Shown piece by piece: positions 19,130-28,848 of a stretch of 64,000 bases of DNA. Every line of letters begins with the position of its first letter. The first letter of the stretch is position 1. Source of the DNA: Sediminibacterium sp. KACHI17 (GTDB taxonomy: Bacteria > Bacteroidota > Bacteroidia > Chitinophagales > Chitinophagaceae); contig NZ_AP029612.1 in the NCBI RefSeq assembly GCF_040362915.1, positions 744,001 through 808,000 of the forward strand. Reading direction: 5' to 3'. The notes under the pieces are model-generated. The model was not told where the DNA came from. It worked only from the letters and a program-made list of their open reading frames with translations, and made no database searches. Made by a program: the position numbers and the translations under genes.

Positions 19130-19881
19130 TGAAAAAAGAAAACAATACTCCTTTCTGGAAATTGGTGTTAGGAAGAATCTTTGCAGTATGGGCGTTGATT
19201 CTTTTTATCCTTACGATGTTACCCGCAATTATTTTTTATCTGCCTTGTTTTTTATTGGATGATCCTGCAAAAGCAAGCTGGCATAGACATGTATCACGTG
19301 TGTGGATGTGGATCTATTTACATCTGATCGGCTGCCCACTGAAAGTAAAAGGAAAAGAACATTTCATCAAGCATACAAATTATGTGATTGTCTGCAATCA
19401 TAATAGTTTGATGGATGTACCTGTCAGCACGCCATTCATGCCACGACCGAATAAAACAATTGCCAAAAAAAGTTTTGCTAAGATCCCGCTTTTTGGATGG
19501 ATCTATACTTTCGGGAGTGTACTGGTAGACAGAAAAAGTGATGAAAGTCGTAGAAAAAGTTATGAGGAAATGAAACGGATGTTAGCCATTGGTTTAGATA
19601 TGCTGATCTATCCTGAAGGAACAAGAAACAGAACCGGAGATCCTTTGAAAAGCTTTTATGACGGGGCATTCAGGCTGGCTGTTGATACCGGAAAGCCCGT
19701 TCTACCCGTGATATTATTACACACGAAAAAAGTCTTACCCGCAAATATCTTCTTCTATCTGATGCCTCATCAACTGGAAATGCATTTTCTCCCTCCTGTT
19801 TCATCAGAAGGCAAATCTGCTGTTGCGTTAAAAGAAGAATTGTTTTCGATCATGTGGAATTATTATCAGGAACATGCGTAA
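19126..19881 (+). CDS. plsC: 1-acyl-sn-glycerol-3-phosphate acyltransferase
   Basis: A 251-residue membrane acyltransferase that adds the second acyl chain to lysophosphatidic acid, forming phosphatidic acid. One or two N-terminal spans (about 14-43) precede the catalytic NHxxxxD motif NHNSLMD (91-97; H92, D97) and the glycerol-phosphate-binding motif YPEGTRNR (near 163-170). It is cotranscribed with ung. A lyso-ornithine-lipid acyltransferase of the same family cannot be excluded by sequence alone. Confidence 0.9.
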   Translation: MMKKENNTPFWKLVLGRIFAVWALILFILTMLPAIIFYLPCFLLDDPAKASWHRHVSRVWMWIYLHLIGCPLKVKGKEHFIKHTNYVIVCNHNSLMDVPVSTPFMPRPNKTIAKKSFAKIPLFGWIYTFGSVLVDRKSDESRRKSYEEMKRMLAIGLDMLIYPEGTRNRTGDPLKSFYDGAFRLAVDTGKPVLPVILLHTKKVLPANIFFYLMPHQLEMHFLPPVSSEGKSAVALKEELFSIMWNYYQEHA

Positions 19882-19886
19882 CCTGA

Positions 19887-22586
19887 TCAAAATCCAGAAT
19901 TAGAAAACACCCGGCTTCGATTGATCCGAAGGTCGCGCAGAATACCTGACTTAGGGTTGATCGTAATATTGAAAGAGCGGAATAATCCAATCGGTGTTAC
20001 ATTCACTGACAATTGCCAACAATGCATTTCACGGGTAATGAACATACTGAATTGTTGTAATCCACCTTGTGAGATATCATAATATCCATTACCTCCTAAC
20101 TTCCATTTATCGGTCAGACTAAAATCTCCATTGAAGTTGATGCTTGAAAATAATTGTGTTTCAAATCCTGTAAAATCAGGCTTTAGCACACGATTAAAAT
20201 TGAGTGAATACCCCAGATTCAAACTCCATGGAATATTGAAATCCGTGAACTCAGCAGGATTTGCTCTTGCAAACTGTAATTGTCTCTGTTGTTCTTCAGG
20301 GGTCATGAACGGATCGATCGGCATCTCTCTTTTTTCATCTGTACTTCCATCTTTGGGCTTACTGGTGAAAGAGGTAGACACGGCCAGATTACCACTGGTA
20401 ATTCTTCCAAATTTCAATTTGGCAGGATCAAAAAGGATACGATTCACACGATATCCTTGTCGGTCAACATCATATGGATCCAGATTCATTCCTGCAGTGA
20501 TATTGATCTTATCAAACAATGTACTACGGGCATAAATATTAAAATTGCCCAAAGCAAAACTGTCTGCTAAAAAATTATACGATGAGTTAAAACCAAAACC
20601 ATCGATCAGTTTTATTTTCTTAGTGGCCTTACCGGTACTATCTGTTTTATCCTTCACTTTCATTTCAAGTAGGTTATCGATACCGAATGAAAGTCCTCCA
20701 AAAGTACCTTCTGAAAATGCACCGATGATCCCGCCTTCAAATTGAGAGAATCGCAATTGTCTTCCGGTGCTATCAACTTGCGTATTGTAGTAATACTTTT
20801 TAGCCATATCCGGTCGATAGTTGATCGAAAGACTGGGTCTTACTTCATGCCTGATGGTCCTTCCTCCATCTTTCGACTTAATGTTATACGTACCGAAAAT
20901 TCGTGTATTGGCACTGATACCAAAAGCCATTTGTCTGGCTGCGTAAAAACCTCGTTGAATAGTAGTATCCACTCTTTTAGCTGCACTATTCCAACTTCTG
21001 AAAATACGTTGCCCATACCAGCGTTCTTCATAAGAAACACTCGGCGCTACTGTAACAGGGCCTAAAGAAGGCAAAGAGAGCGTTATGGGAATATTGTGTT
21101 GCGCACCCCATTGGAGTGTATCCAGCATTCGCCTAAAGTTGTAGGCAGTATCATAGAACGACAACTGATTCTGCAGATTACCACTATAGCCAATACCAAT
21201 TTTTTCATACCATTTCGACGCCCCTACTTGTTCTTTACGTTGAAACGGGTAAAAAGTAACCACGTTAAAGTTCACAGTCGGTAAATTCAAATTCACCAAA
21301 CGGGTATTGTTATTTTGGTTGTGATTGGCATTTACAGAAAGATTGTATTTACCTCTCCAATCCTTGGTAAAATTGATCGAAGAACTTAACTGGTTCTGGA
21401 AATTCTGAAAAGGGTTATTCAACAAATTTTGATTGAAACGGGTACTACCAAAATTCACGTTACCTGAGAAACTGGTACCGGGTCTAGCTCGGCTATCACG
21501 GGTATGTGACCAGTTGATCATGAATGAGCGACTCTTATTGAACTCTTCTTTTGAAATACCACCCCTGTTGAGTGCTCTGGTATTTTGAATGGTCAAATTA
21601 AGATTACCGGTGAAAGTATAACGTTTGATATACTTGGAATTGAAATTCACCATCCAACCACCATAAGAATACAAATTGGTTCGGGTGGTTAGGTCAACGT
21701 AATCACTAATGAGAAAATAATAACCCAATCCTTCTAATCCCAATCCAAAATCTTCACTGGCAGTAAATGCAGGTGCCATTAAACCGGATTGAGGTGTTTT
21801 ATTTAATGGGAAGATGCCAAAGGGAATCCCGATGGGCATTGGCACACCTTCAAATTCAGGAAAGGCCGCACTTGAAATACCCAACTTATTATTGACGATC
21901 TTCATTCTGCTGGTCCGAAAAGCAAAATGCGGCGTATCTAGATTACATGTGGTGAAACGGGCTTTACTGGCGAAGACCTCAGTAGCACTTACTTTTTTCA
22001 GTTTTTGTGCATTGACATAGATCTCTCCTTCTTGAAAAAAAGTATTCTTGGTCAGACCTTTCGCCGTTCGCATATCATAAAAGATAGAGTCGCTGACCGA
22101 TTTCATTTCACCTTGGGTAAACTGAGGTTTACTCATTGGATTACCCGTAGAATCAAGTGATCCATATGCTTTCACCATTTGTGTCTGCTGATCATAGCGG
22201 ATCGTGGCCGCTTCCATTTGAAGGTCTTTGTACTCGGTCTTTGCTTTACCGTACAATAAAAACTCTTTGGTATCAATGATCAGAACACCTGAATCTGTTG
22301 CCGCATATTTGATAGGCGCGTCAATGGAATCCTTGGAAATTCTGATGGTATCTACTTTGGAAATTGAATCGGGTCTTTGTTTTTTTTGAGCAAGACTATT
22401 AGATTTCGTACGGGACGTATCTATTTTTTGAAGACGAGGAACCGTATCATATGCTGGCTGAATGAGACCCACAGGTGCATGATAGTTCGTAGCACCGGCC
22501 TGCTTAAGAAATGTTAATATGAGCAAATATCCACACGCCACAATAGGAAGCATGGTTTTTGCGTTAATTTTACAGCGTTTGCTCAT
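19887..22586 (-). CDS. lptD: LptD-like LPS assembly outer-membrane protein
   Basis: An 899-residue protein of the Bacteroidota LptD type, expected to insert lipopolysaccharide into the outer leaflet. After a leader (about 1-33) it shows an OstA-like periplasmic domain (about 90-210: SGVLIIDTKEFLLYGKAKTEY, EGEIYVNAQKLKK) and a large C-terminal beta-barrel with alternating aromatic strands, ending RVFSNSGF. The longest frame begins with GTG at 22592, but ATG at 22586 (MSKRCK) fits better with a minus-7 box at 22597-22604. Divergent to it lies the amidase-mlaD-ostA operon, which is also envelope-related. The symbol is by family and not by close similarity to the E. coli protein. Confidence 0.85.
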   Translation of the reverse strand: MSKRCKINAKTMLPIVACGYLLILTFLKQAGATNYHAPVGLIQPAYDTVPRLQKIDTSRTKSNSLAQKKQRPDSISKVDTIRISKDSIDAPIKYAATDSGVLIIDTKEFLLYGKAKTEYKDLQMEAATIRYDQQTQMVKAYGSLDSTGNPMSKPQFTQGEMKSVSDSIFYDMRTAKGLTKNTFFQEGEIYVNAQKLKKVSATEVFASKARFTTCNLDTPHFAFRTSRMKIVNNKLGISSAAFPEFEGVPMPIGIPFGIFPLNKTPQSGLMAPAFTASEDFGLGLEGLGYYFLISDYVDLTTRTNLYSYGGWMVNFNSKYIKRYTFTGNLNLTIQNTRALNRGGISKEEFNKSRSFMINWSHTRDSRARPGTSFSGNVNFGSTRFNQNLLNNPFQNFQNQLSSSINFTKDWRGKYNLSVNANHNQNNNTRLVNLNLPTVNFNVVTFYPFQRKEQVGASKWYEKIGIGYSGNLQNQLSFYDTAYNFRRMLDTLQWGAQHNIPITLSLPSLGPVTVAPSVSYEERWYGQRIFRSWNSAAKRVDTTIQRGFYAARQMAFGISANTRIFGTYNIKSKDGGRTIRHEVRPSLSINYRPDMAKKYYYNTQVDSTGRQLRFSQFEGGIIGAFSEGTFGGLSFGIDNLLEMKVKDKTDSTGKATKKIKLIDGFGFNSSYNFLADSFALGNFNIYARSTLFDKINITAGMNLDPYDVDRQGYRVNRILFDPAKLKFGRITSGNLAVSTSFTSKPKDGSTDEKREMPIDPFMTPEEQQRQLQFARANPAEFTDFNIPWSLNLGYSLNFNRVLKPDFTGFETQLFSSINFNGDFSLTDKWKLGGNGYYDISQGGLQQFSMFITREMHCWQLSVNVTPIGLFRSFNITINPKSGILRDLRINRSRVFSNSGF

Positions 22587-22596
22587 ATTCACTCGA

Positions 22597-22604
22597 CAAA
22601 AATA
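22597..22604 (-). promoter_or_regulatory. Minus-7 promoter box of lptD
   Basis: The minus strand reads TATTTTTG, an exact TAnnTTTG, with its last G 11 nt before the ATG at 22586. This leaves only a few nucleotides of leader and argues against the GTG start at 22592. Confidence 0.55.
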
Positions 22605-22656
22605 GTGTTTGAAGCGTGTAAACCGAACTCTGGGTATAATCCTTTAACGAATTGAT

Positions 22657-23598
22657 ATGATGCGTGTTAAATATGCTGCTTTTGTTTTGTTAAGTTTAGG
22701 GATCGCTTTTTTGAGTGCATTTACTGGTCCGGTAGGCAAACCCCAGCAAAAACAGGTACTTAAAAGGATCATTATTGATGCCGGACATGGTGGAGAAGAT
22801 GTTGGGGCCAGGGGTCGATATTCCACAGAAAGCCAAATTTCATTGGAAGTTGCCCTCAAGCTCGAAAAGATGCTACAGGCTGCTTTACCTGATGTAGATA
22901 TCGTTATGACACGTCGGACAGACGTTTTCCACTCGGTCATCCAGAAAGCAGATATCGCCAATCAGGCAAAGGGAGATCTTTTTGTTTGTATCCACGTGAA
23001 CTCCGCTGCCCCATCCCGTCGAAGAGAGTTTGTAGGTTATAAAACCATCACTGTCAGGAGAAAAGGTAAGTCTGTTAAACAAAGAGTTAAAGATTACAGA
23101 ACCTGGACAACCCCCAATCCTGCTAAAGGAACAGAGACCTATATCTATGGGGTTGATAAGACCGATGAACGCAAGGCTGTGGCTACTGAAGGACTTGATG
23201 AATACCTCGATAGTGTTTCCCTCAAGATATTACAGGCCAGAAAAACGTCTGACGTCAACGACCCTACCAAGACCATGTTGGCGAATATTCTTACCCAGCA
23301 ATATTTTCAACGCAGTGCTAAACTCGCGCTTACCATCGAAGAAGAATTTCAGAAAGTGGGACGTATCAGCAGACAGGCACAACAACGAAAAAAAGGAATT
23401 TGGGTATTACAAGCTGTGAATATGCCTGCGGTTTTGGTTGAAACGGGTTTTATCTCGAATCCGGATGAAGAAGATTACCTGAATAGTGAACAAGGCCAGA
23501 TAGAGATCTGTGAAGTAATTACCCGTTCTATCCGCTTGTATAAATTCTCATTGGAGAATCAGGTAGGCATCGGTACGAATACCGGTTCTCGAAAATAA
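22657..23598 (+). CDS. N-acetylmuramoyl-L-alanine amidase
   Basis: A 313-residue zinc amidase (Amidase_3) that cleaves the amide bond between MurNAc and the stem peptide in the periplasm. A signal peptide spans about 1-24. Zinc ligands are visible as H44 in IIDAGHGGEDVGA, a Glu in STESQISLEVA, and a His in VCIHVNSA; the catalytic Glu is in VLVETGFISNPDEE near 263. A family-typical inserted segment (REFVGYKTITVRRKGKS to about 165) sits before the last third. The gene is divergent from lptD (64 bp apart) and 57 bp before mlaD, so it belongs to an envelope-maintenance block. Confidence 0.93.
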   Translation: MMRVKYAAFVLLSLGIAFLSAFTGPVGKPQQKQVLKRIIIDAGHGGEDVGARGRYSTESQISLEVALKLEKMLQAALPDVDIVMTRRTDVFHSVIQKADIANQAKGDLFVCIHVNSAAPSRRREFVGYKTITVRRKGKSVKQRVKDYRTWTTPNPAKGTETYIYGVDKTDERKAVATEGLDEYLDSVSLKILQARKTSDVNDPTKTMLANILTQQYFQRSAKLALTIEEEFQKVGRISRQAQQRKKGIWVLQAVNMPAVLVETGFISNPDEEDYLNSEQGQIEICEVITRSIRLYKFSLENQVGIGTNTGSRK

Positions 23599-23641
23599 GT
23601 TCCCTTTAACATAGTACCCAAACCGATAGCACAATAAACCT

Positions 23642-23649
23642 TAGTTTTG
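23642..23649 (+). promoter_or_regulatory. Minus-7 promoter box of mlaD-like gene
   Basis: TAGTTTTG matches TAnnTTTG exactly. Its last G is 7 nt before the ATG at 23656, the same spacing as between the rnpB box and the RNase P RNA 5' end, so transcription probably starts at or next to the start codon. Confidence 0.55.
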
Positions 23650-23655
23650 TGGTAT

Positions 23656-24660
23656 ATGAAGATCTCGAACGAAACAAAAGTTGGTGCACTTACGGCTGTG
23701 GCCATTACTTTATTGATACTGGGCTTTAATTTTCTGAAAGGAAAAACACTCTTCAAAACCGGTAATATTATCTACGCAAAATATACCGACACCAAAGGTA
23801 TCATGGTATCCAATGGTGTATTCATTAATGGTTTTCAGGTGGGTTCGGTGTACGATATTGAAAACGCAGATAAGAATCTTTCTGCTATTGTCGTAGCCAT
23901 CAAGTTGAAAGACAACTATAATATCCCTGCCAACTCCATTGCAAGCATCAAAGACAATCCATTAGGCAATGCAAGTATCACTATCGCATTAGGTGATGCC
24001 ACTACCTATGTAAAATCCGGTGACACCATTTTAACGGCATCCAATGCGGGTTTGTTGGGTGATGTCATGAATAAGCTAGGTCCCGTAGGTGATCAGATCA
24101 AAGCCACCGTTGGCTCATTGGATAGTGTACTGAAAAACATCAATACTATTTTCGATCCTGCTACTAAGAATAACTTACAGGAAGTAATCGCCAATATCAA
24201 TAAGACCACTGCCAGTCTGGTTGTATCTTCTGCTTCGATACAAGCCATGCTAAATCAGCAAACAGGTGCAATTACCGCCTCGATGAATAATGTGAATAGT
24301 TTCACGAAAAATCTGGCAGATAACAACGACAAAGTAACCAGGATGCTGGGCAATGTTGAGAAAACCACCGAAAATCTTTCAAAAGCAGATATCGATGGAA
24401 CGATTGCACAACTAAAGAATTCAATTGAAACCCTCAATACCATTTTAGGAAAAATGTCTTCAACCGATGGGTCTCTCGGAAAGCTCCTGAATGATAAAGC
24501 TTTGTACGATAATCTGACCAACACTGTAAGGAGTGCAAATATTTTAATGGATGATCTGCGTGTTCATCCAAAGCGTTATGTAAACATTTCAGTGTTCGGT
24601 AAAAAAGACAAAACTGGTCCGCTAATGGCTCCATTAGATTCTACTAAGGCCAAACAATAA
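23656..24660 (+). CDS. mlaD: MCE-family (MlaD-like) lipid-transport protein
   Basis: A 334-residue membrane-anchored MCE protein, part of phospholipid transport between inner and outer membranes. One N-terminal span (about 10-26) is followed by the MCE domain (about 38-115: YAKYTDTKGIMVSNGVFING, PLGNASITIALG) and a long helical region rich in Asn/Thr/Ser (about 140-300) expected to form a coiled barrel or needle. The longest frame starts at a TTG (23647) inside the promoter box; the ATG at 23656 is preferred. Its stop shares one base with the start of the OstA-like gene. No MlaE or MlaF is next to it. Confidence 0.87.
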   Translation: MKISNETKVGALTAVAITLLILGFNFLKGKTLFKTGNIIYAKYTDTKGIMVSNGVFINGFQVGSVYDIENADKNLSAIVVAIKLKDNYNIPANSIASIKDNPLGNASITIALGDATTYVKSGDTILTASNAGLLGDVMNKLGPVGDQIKATVGSLDSVLKNINTIFDPATKNNLQEVIANINKTTASLVVSSASIQAMLNQQTGAITASMNNVNSFTKNLADNNDKVTRMLGNVEKTTENLSKADIDGTIAQLKNSIETLNTILGKMSSTDGSLGKLLNDKALYDNLTNTVRSANILMDDLRVHPKRYVNISVFGKKDKTGPLMAPLDSTKAKQ

Positions 24661-26303
24661 TGCGAAAAAGGGTTCACTATATCTGTCTGTTCATATTTGG
24701 GATCATATTGCTTAGCATATCGGCAACTTATGCCCAACAAAAAGTAGATACGACTACTCAACCCGGTACAGGACAACTACTCGAGTTCCTGAAAGCGGAT
24801 AGAAATAATATTAAAAAGATCGACAGCAATCAATTTATCTCCTACGCAGGTAATGTCAAGATCAAACAGGGTAAAACACTTTTTTATGCCGATAGTGCCG
24901 TAGTAAATCCTGTGACCAACATTTTTGAAGCTTTTGGTAATATTCATATCAATGATGCAGACAGTGTTCATACCTATGCCCAATACCTGAAATATCTGGC
25001 AAAAGAAAAACAAGCTTTTCTGAAAAAAAAGGTCAGACTTACTGATGGAAAAAGCACACTGACCACTGATGAACTAGAATATGATGTTACCGTTAAAATC
25101 GGTACATATCTTAAAGGTGGTAAAGTTGTAAACGAAAAAACAACCCTTACAAGTACCGAAGGATATTATTATGGTGATACACGAGATATCATTTTTAAAA
25201 GAAAGGTTCGTTTGGTAAATCCCGATTATAAAATCGATACAGATACGCTTCAATACAATACAGATACGGAGATCACTACATTTACGAGTCCGACAACCAT
25301 CAGAAATGATAAAAAACTGGTCATCAAAACAAGATCAGGATTTTATGACCTGAAAAATAAACGAGCCGAATTATACAAACGTCCAGTAATTGATGACAGC
25401 ACTTATACCATGACGGCAGATGATATGGCATTGGATAGTATCAGCGGATTGAGTGAATTCAGAGGCAATGCTGTTTATCGAGGTAAAGATTCAGCAAAAG
25501 GTTTTGATCTGATTGCTAATAATATCAAAACCAACAACAAGAAAAATTCATTACTGGCTACACAGAGCCCTTTATTGCTGTTAAAGCAAGCCCGTGACTC
25601 AATTTACATCGCCGCAGATACATTTTACTCCGCAAAACTTTCTGATCTGCTAAAGATCAAAAATGTACCCAGGGTAAGAGATAGTGTTGATTTTACTTTT
25701 TTGCCCGACTCAACAAAAGAAGACAGTACTGATAAATATTTCGAAGCATACTATAACGTGAAGATCTTTTCAGACTCCATGCAAAGTGTTGGTGACAGTT
25801 TGTTTTATGCTTTGAAAGATTCTGTATTTCGCTTATTCAAATCCCCTGTGGTATGGGCGCAGTCGAATCAGGTCACAGGTGATACGATCTATATGTACCT
25901 GAAAAAAAGCAAACCGGAACGTTTGTACGTATTCGAAAATGCAATGGCATTGAGTCAGGTAGACAGTACGATCTATTTCAATCAGGTAAAGGGTAATACG
26001 ATCAATGCATATTTTGATACGACCGGACAGATACATTTTTTACGATCGAAAGGGAATTCTGAAAATGTATATTATGCCACAGATGAAGGTGGCAACTTTA
26101 TTGGTGTTAATAAGAACAGTTCTGATGTAGTAGAGATCAGGTTTGCGGATGGCAAAGCGAAACGTGTGTTACTGATCAATGGCGTAGATGGCACCATGTA
26201 TCCGATGCGAAAAGTAAACCATGAAGAGTTAAAGCTCAGAAATTTCAAATGGATGGATGATCGACGACCTAAGAGCCGATACGATATCCTCTCCTCTCAA
26301 TAG
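24660..26303 (+). CDS. OstA-like protein (LptA-type periplasmic domain)
   Basis: A 547-residue exported protein (signal peptide about 1-25, ending in TYAQQ). The first 250 residues contain repeated beta-strand units of OstA/LptA type (ISYAGNVKIKQGKTLFYADSAV, EAFGNIHINDADS, KSTLTTDELEYDV), which build the LPS-carrying beta-jelly roll; the rest repeats related units (GDSLFYALKDSVFRLF, NQVTGDTIYMYLK, STIYFNQVKGNTINAYF). In Bacteroidota this family probably replaces LptA/LptC in moving LPS to LptD, whose gene is 2 kb away. It overlaps the mlaD-like gene by one base (TAATG), so both are one transcription unit. Confidence 0.85.
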   Translation: MRKRVHYICLFIFGIILLSISATYAQQKVDTTTQPGTGQLLEFLKADRNNIKKIDSNQFISYAGNVKIKQGKTLFYADSAVVNPVTNIFEAFGNIHINDADSVHTYAQYLKYLAKEKQAFLKKKVRLTDGKSTLTTDELEYDVTVKIGTYLKGGKVVNEKTTLTSTEGYYYGDTRDIIFKRKVRLVNPDYKIDTDTLQYNTDTEITTFTSPTTIRNDKKLVIKTRSGFYDLKNKRAELYKRPVIDDSTYTMTADDMALDSISGLSEFRGNAVYRGKDSAKGFDLIANNIKTNNKKNSLLATQSPLLLLKQARDSIYIAADTFYSAKLSDLLKIKNVPRVRDSVDFTFLPDSTKEDSTDKYFEAYYNVKIFSDSMQSVGDSLFYALKDSVFRLFKSPVVWAQSNQVTGDTIYMYLKKSKPERLYVFENAMALSQVDSTIYFNQVKGNTINAYFDTTGQIHFLRSKGNSENVYYATDEGGNFIGVNKNSSDVVEIRFADGKAKRVLLINGVDGTMYPMRKVNHEELKLRNFKWMDDRRPKSRYDILSSQ

Positions 26304-26332
26304 CCTTCCCACAGTTTTTCGTAAATTGCCGT

Positions 26333-27511
26333 ATGATCTTACCTAAGTTTGTTCATACAAGACTGATTCATCCACTTAGACAATTTATACATGATAGTAG
26401 AGCCATTGGTATCACACTATTGGTATGCACTGCTGTATCCTTGATCGCAGCGAATTGGGGTGATTGGGGTGAGGCATATAGAAGCATGTGGAATATCAGT
26501 TTTGACGGAACCAATACCCACCATGCTCATCTTGGTTATTTATCATTACCGAATTCTCCGCTGTTGATCATCAACGATGCATTGATGGCTGCTTTCTTTT
26601 TCTTGGCAGGCATGGAGATCAAAAGAGAATTGGTATGTGGCGAATTAGCTTCCATTAAAAAATCCGCTTTACCGGTATTCGGAGCTATTGGTGGAATGCT
26701 TGCGCCTGCACTCTTATTCGGGTTATTCAATAAAGGAACGCCCTATATGGAAGGATGGGCTGTACCTACTGCAACAGATATCGCTTTTACTTTAGGAATT
26801 GCTTCTTTATTGGGTAAAAGAGTACCCGTTGCTTTGAAAATATTCCTCACCGCATTAGCGATCATCGATGATCTTGGAGCCATTGTAGTGATCGCACTTT
26901 TTTATGGTGGCGAAATCGCCATTGGCTATCTCATAGGTGCTGCATCCATCATTACCCTACTTTGGTTCTTGAATAAAAGAAAGGTTTCATTTGGAATCAT
27001 ACATTGGATATTGGGCATCCTGCTTTGGTATATGATGTTCAATTCAGGTATCCATGCTACTGTAGCAGGTGTGATCTTTGCATTCATGGTTCCAGTCAAA
27101 AATCTGGAAGCTTATGAATTGAAATTCCATACCCCGGTTTATTTTATCATTATGCCCATTTTCGCATTAGCCAATACTGCGATTGGATTTCCAAGTGATA
27201 GTCTTAGTGCATTGAATAGCAGTCTAAGCTGGGGTATCATCATCGGGTTGTGTATCGGTAAACCTGTAGGTATCACAGCAGCCTGCTATTTTCTGGTTTC
27301 AAGAAAACTAGCTGAACTTCCTTCAGGTACAAATTGGATGAAAATGATTGGTGGAGGGCTACTCGCAGGTATTGGGTTTACGATGAGTATTTTCATCTCT
27401 ACCCTTGCATTCAGTAATCCTGCAGAACAGGACATCGCTAAAATATCAGTCTTATTAGCATCACTGATTGCGATGTTTGCCGGATATGTTTGGCTAAGAA
27501 ATTGTAAATAA
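26333..27511 (+). CDS. nhaA: Na+/H+ antiporter
   Basis: A 392-residue inner-membrane antiporter that exchanges sodium for protons and supports pH and salt homeostasis. It has about 12 hydrophobic segments. The paired aspartates of the ion site appear in ALAIIDDLGAIVVIALFY, and the FFLAGMEIKRELV and AVPTATDIAFTLG blocks are characteristic of NhaA. Length is typical. ATG 26333 is 29 bp after the OstA-like gene stop; cotranscription is possible. Downstream lies a tandem repeat. Confidence 0.95.
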   Translation: MILPKFVHTRLIHPLRQFIHDSRAIGITLLVCTAVSLIAANWGDWGEAYRSMWNISFDGTNTHHAHLGYLSLPNSPLLIINDALMAAFFFLAGMEIKRELVCGELASIKKSALPVFGAIGGMLAPALLFGLFNKGTPYMEGWAVPTATDIAFTLGIASLLGKRVPVALKIFLTALAIIDDLGAIVVIALFYGGEIAIGYLIGAASIITLLWFLNKRKVSFGIIHWILGILLWYMMFNSGIHATVAGVIFAFMVPVKNLEAYELKFHTPVYFIIMPIFALANTAIGFPSDSLSALNSSLSWGIIIGLCIGKPVGITAACYFLVSRKLAELPSGTNWMKMIGGGLLAGIGFTMSIFISTLAFSNPAEQDIAKISVLLASLIAMFAGYVWLRNCK

Positions 27512-27590
27512 GAATGAACTTACTTTCTCTCAGGCCTCACGCCGGACTGAAATCAGGCCCTATTTGAACGTGTATAGTAACTCTTGAAAA

Positions 27591-27646
27591 TTTCCTGTTT
27601 CCTATTTCCTGTTTCCTATTTCCTGTTTCCTATTTCTTGTTTCTTA
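27591..27646. repeat. Four tandem 14-bp repeats (TTTCCTGTTTCCTA)
   Basis: Three perfect copies of TTTCCTGTTTCCTA and a fourth with two changes lie head to tail between nhaA and prfB. Each 14-mer is itself two near-identical 7-mers. The reverse-complement words recur near 33760-33816. No spacers, so not CRISPR. Confidence 0.9.
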
Positions 27647-27651
27647 CTAGA

Positions 27652-28738
27652 CTAACCTTCTTTTTCCATCATCAAATAAGCTTTGATGAATCCATCGATC
27701 TCACCATCCATTACAGGGCCCACATTACCTACTTCGTAATCGGTACGATGATCTTTGATCATCTTATAGGGATGGAAGACATAACTTCTGATCTGACTAC
27801 CCCACTCGATCTTCTTTTTGTTGGCATTGGTTGCATTCATGGCCTCTTGACGTTTCCGTAATTCTTCTTCATACAACCGACTCTTCAACATCTTTAAGGC
27901 CAATTCACGGTTCTCGCCCTGTGTCCTTGCCTGCTGACATTCAACAATGAAACCACTCGGAATATGTTTCAATCGTACCGCAGTTTCAACCTTATTCACG
28001 TTCTGTCCACCACTACCCCCACTTCTATAAAAAGCCCATTCCAGATCTCCGGGGTTTACATTGATCTCAATACTATCATCGATCAAAGGATATACAAATA
28101 CAGATGCAAAAGAAGTATGACGACGGGCATTACTATCAAATGGAGAGATACGTACCAATCGATGAACACCACTTTCTGCTTTTAAAAACCCATAAGCAAA
28201 GTCACCATCAAATTGAAGGGTAGCACTTTTAATACCGGCACCATCTCCTTCTTGAAAATCTAATTCAGTCACTTTCCATCCTTGCTTATCACCATACATG
28301 CGATACATGCGTAAGAGCATTTCGGCCCAATCCTGACTTTCTGTTCCTCCTGCACCTGAGTTGATCTGTACGATGGCGGGTAATTCGTCTTCCGGTTTAT
28401 TCAAAGTACTCTTGAACTCAGCATCTTCAATCGCTGCCAATGCCTGTTCATAAGATTGTTTGGTTTCTTCTTCACTGGCATCACCGCCTTTCCAGAATTC
28501 AAAAAGCACAGCAAAATCCTCCACTGCAGTCTCTACTTGTTTGTAAAGTCGCAGCCAGTACTCATTCACTTTTATTTCTTTCATGATGGCCGTAGCGCGG
28601 GTATTATCATCCCAGAAGCCAGGCGAGAGAGAGAGTTGTCGATCCGTTTCTACTTTATAGTTACGATTATCGACGTCAAAGAAACCTCCTCAGGACCACC
28701 ACACGGTCCCTCATACTCTTGATTTGTTCTTGTGTCAT
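27652..28738 (-). CDS. prfB: Peptide chain release factor 2 (programmed +1 frameshift)
   Basis: RF2 ends translation at UGA and UAA. The product is 361 residues read from two frames: 20 codons from ATG 28738, an in-frame TGA at 28678-28676, then 341 codons in the +1 frame (from 28677 to 27652). The slip sequence CTTTGA is preceded by AGGAGG, as in the classical autoregulated site. The peptidyl-hydrolysis motif GGQ ([12 protein letters not shown]) and the RF2-type stop-recognition motif SPF (ISPFDSN) are present. Without the frameshift only a 20-residue peptide is made, so release at the internal UGA by RF2 itself limits its own synthesis. The single-frame coding part visible from an ATG is 27652-28584. 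Confidence 0.96.
28676..28690 (-). promoter_or_regulatory. prfB programmed frameshift site
   Basis: Reading on the minus strand: AGGAGG (28690-28685), three T residues, then CTTTGA with the in-frame TGA at 28678-28676. The spacing between the Shine-Dalgarno-like element and the CTT slip codon is short, as in the known RF2 sites that push the ribosome forward by one base. Confidence 0.93.
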
Positions 28739-28740
28739 TT

Positions 28741-28848
28741 CAATCTTTGATTTTTTTGATCTGTGATTTCTTGATCTGTGATTTTTGACTTTTTGACTCT
28801 TGAAATCAAATCAAGAAATCAAAAAATCAAGAAATCAAAGATCAAAAA
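28741..28848. repeat. A/T-rich stutter inverted repeat between rnpB and prfB
   Basis: Words such as GATTTCTTGATCTGTGAT and ATCAAGAAATCAAAAAATC repeat several times and form a long imperfect inverted repeat (left part about 28747-28785, right part about 28800-28842). It may end rnpB transcription (minus strand) and lies just before the prfB start. Confidence 0.6.

Noticed and set aside
27591..27646. CRISPR-like repeat array
   Set aside because: The copies are directly adjacent 14-mers with no spacers, and no cas genes are present.
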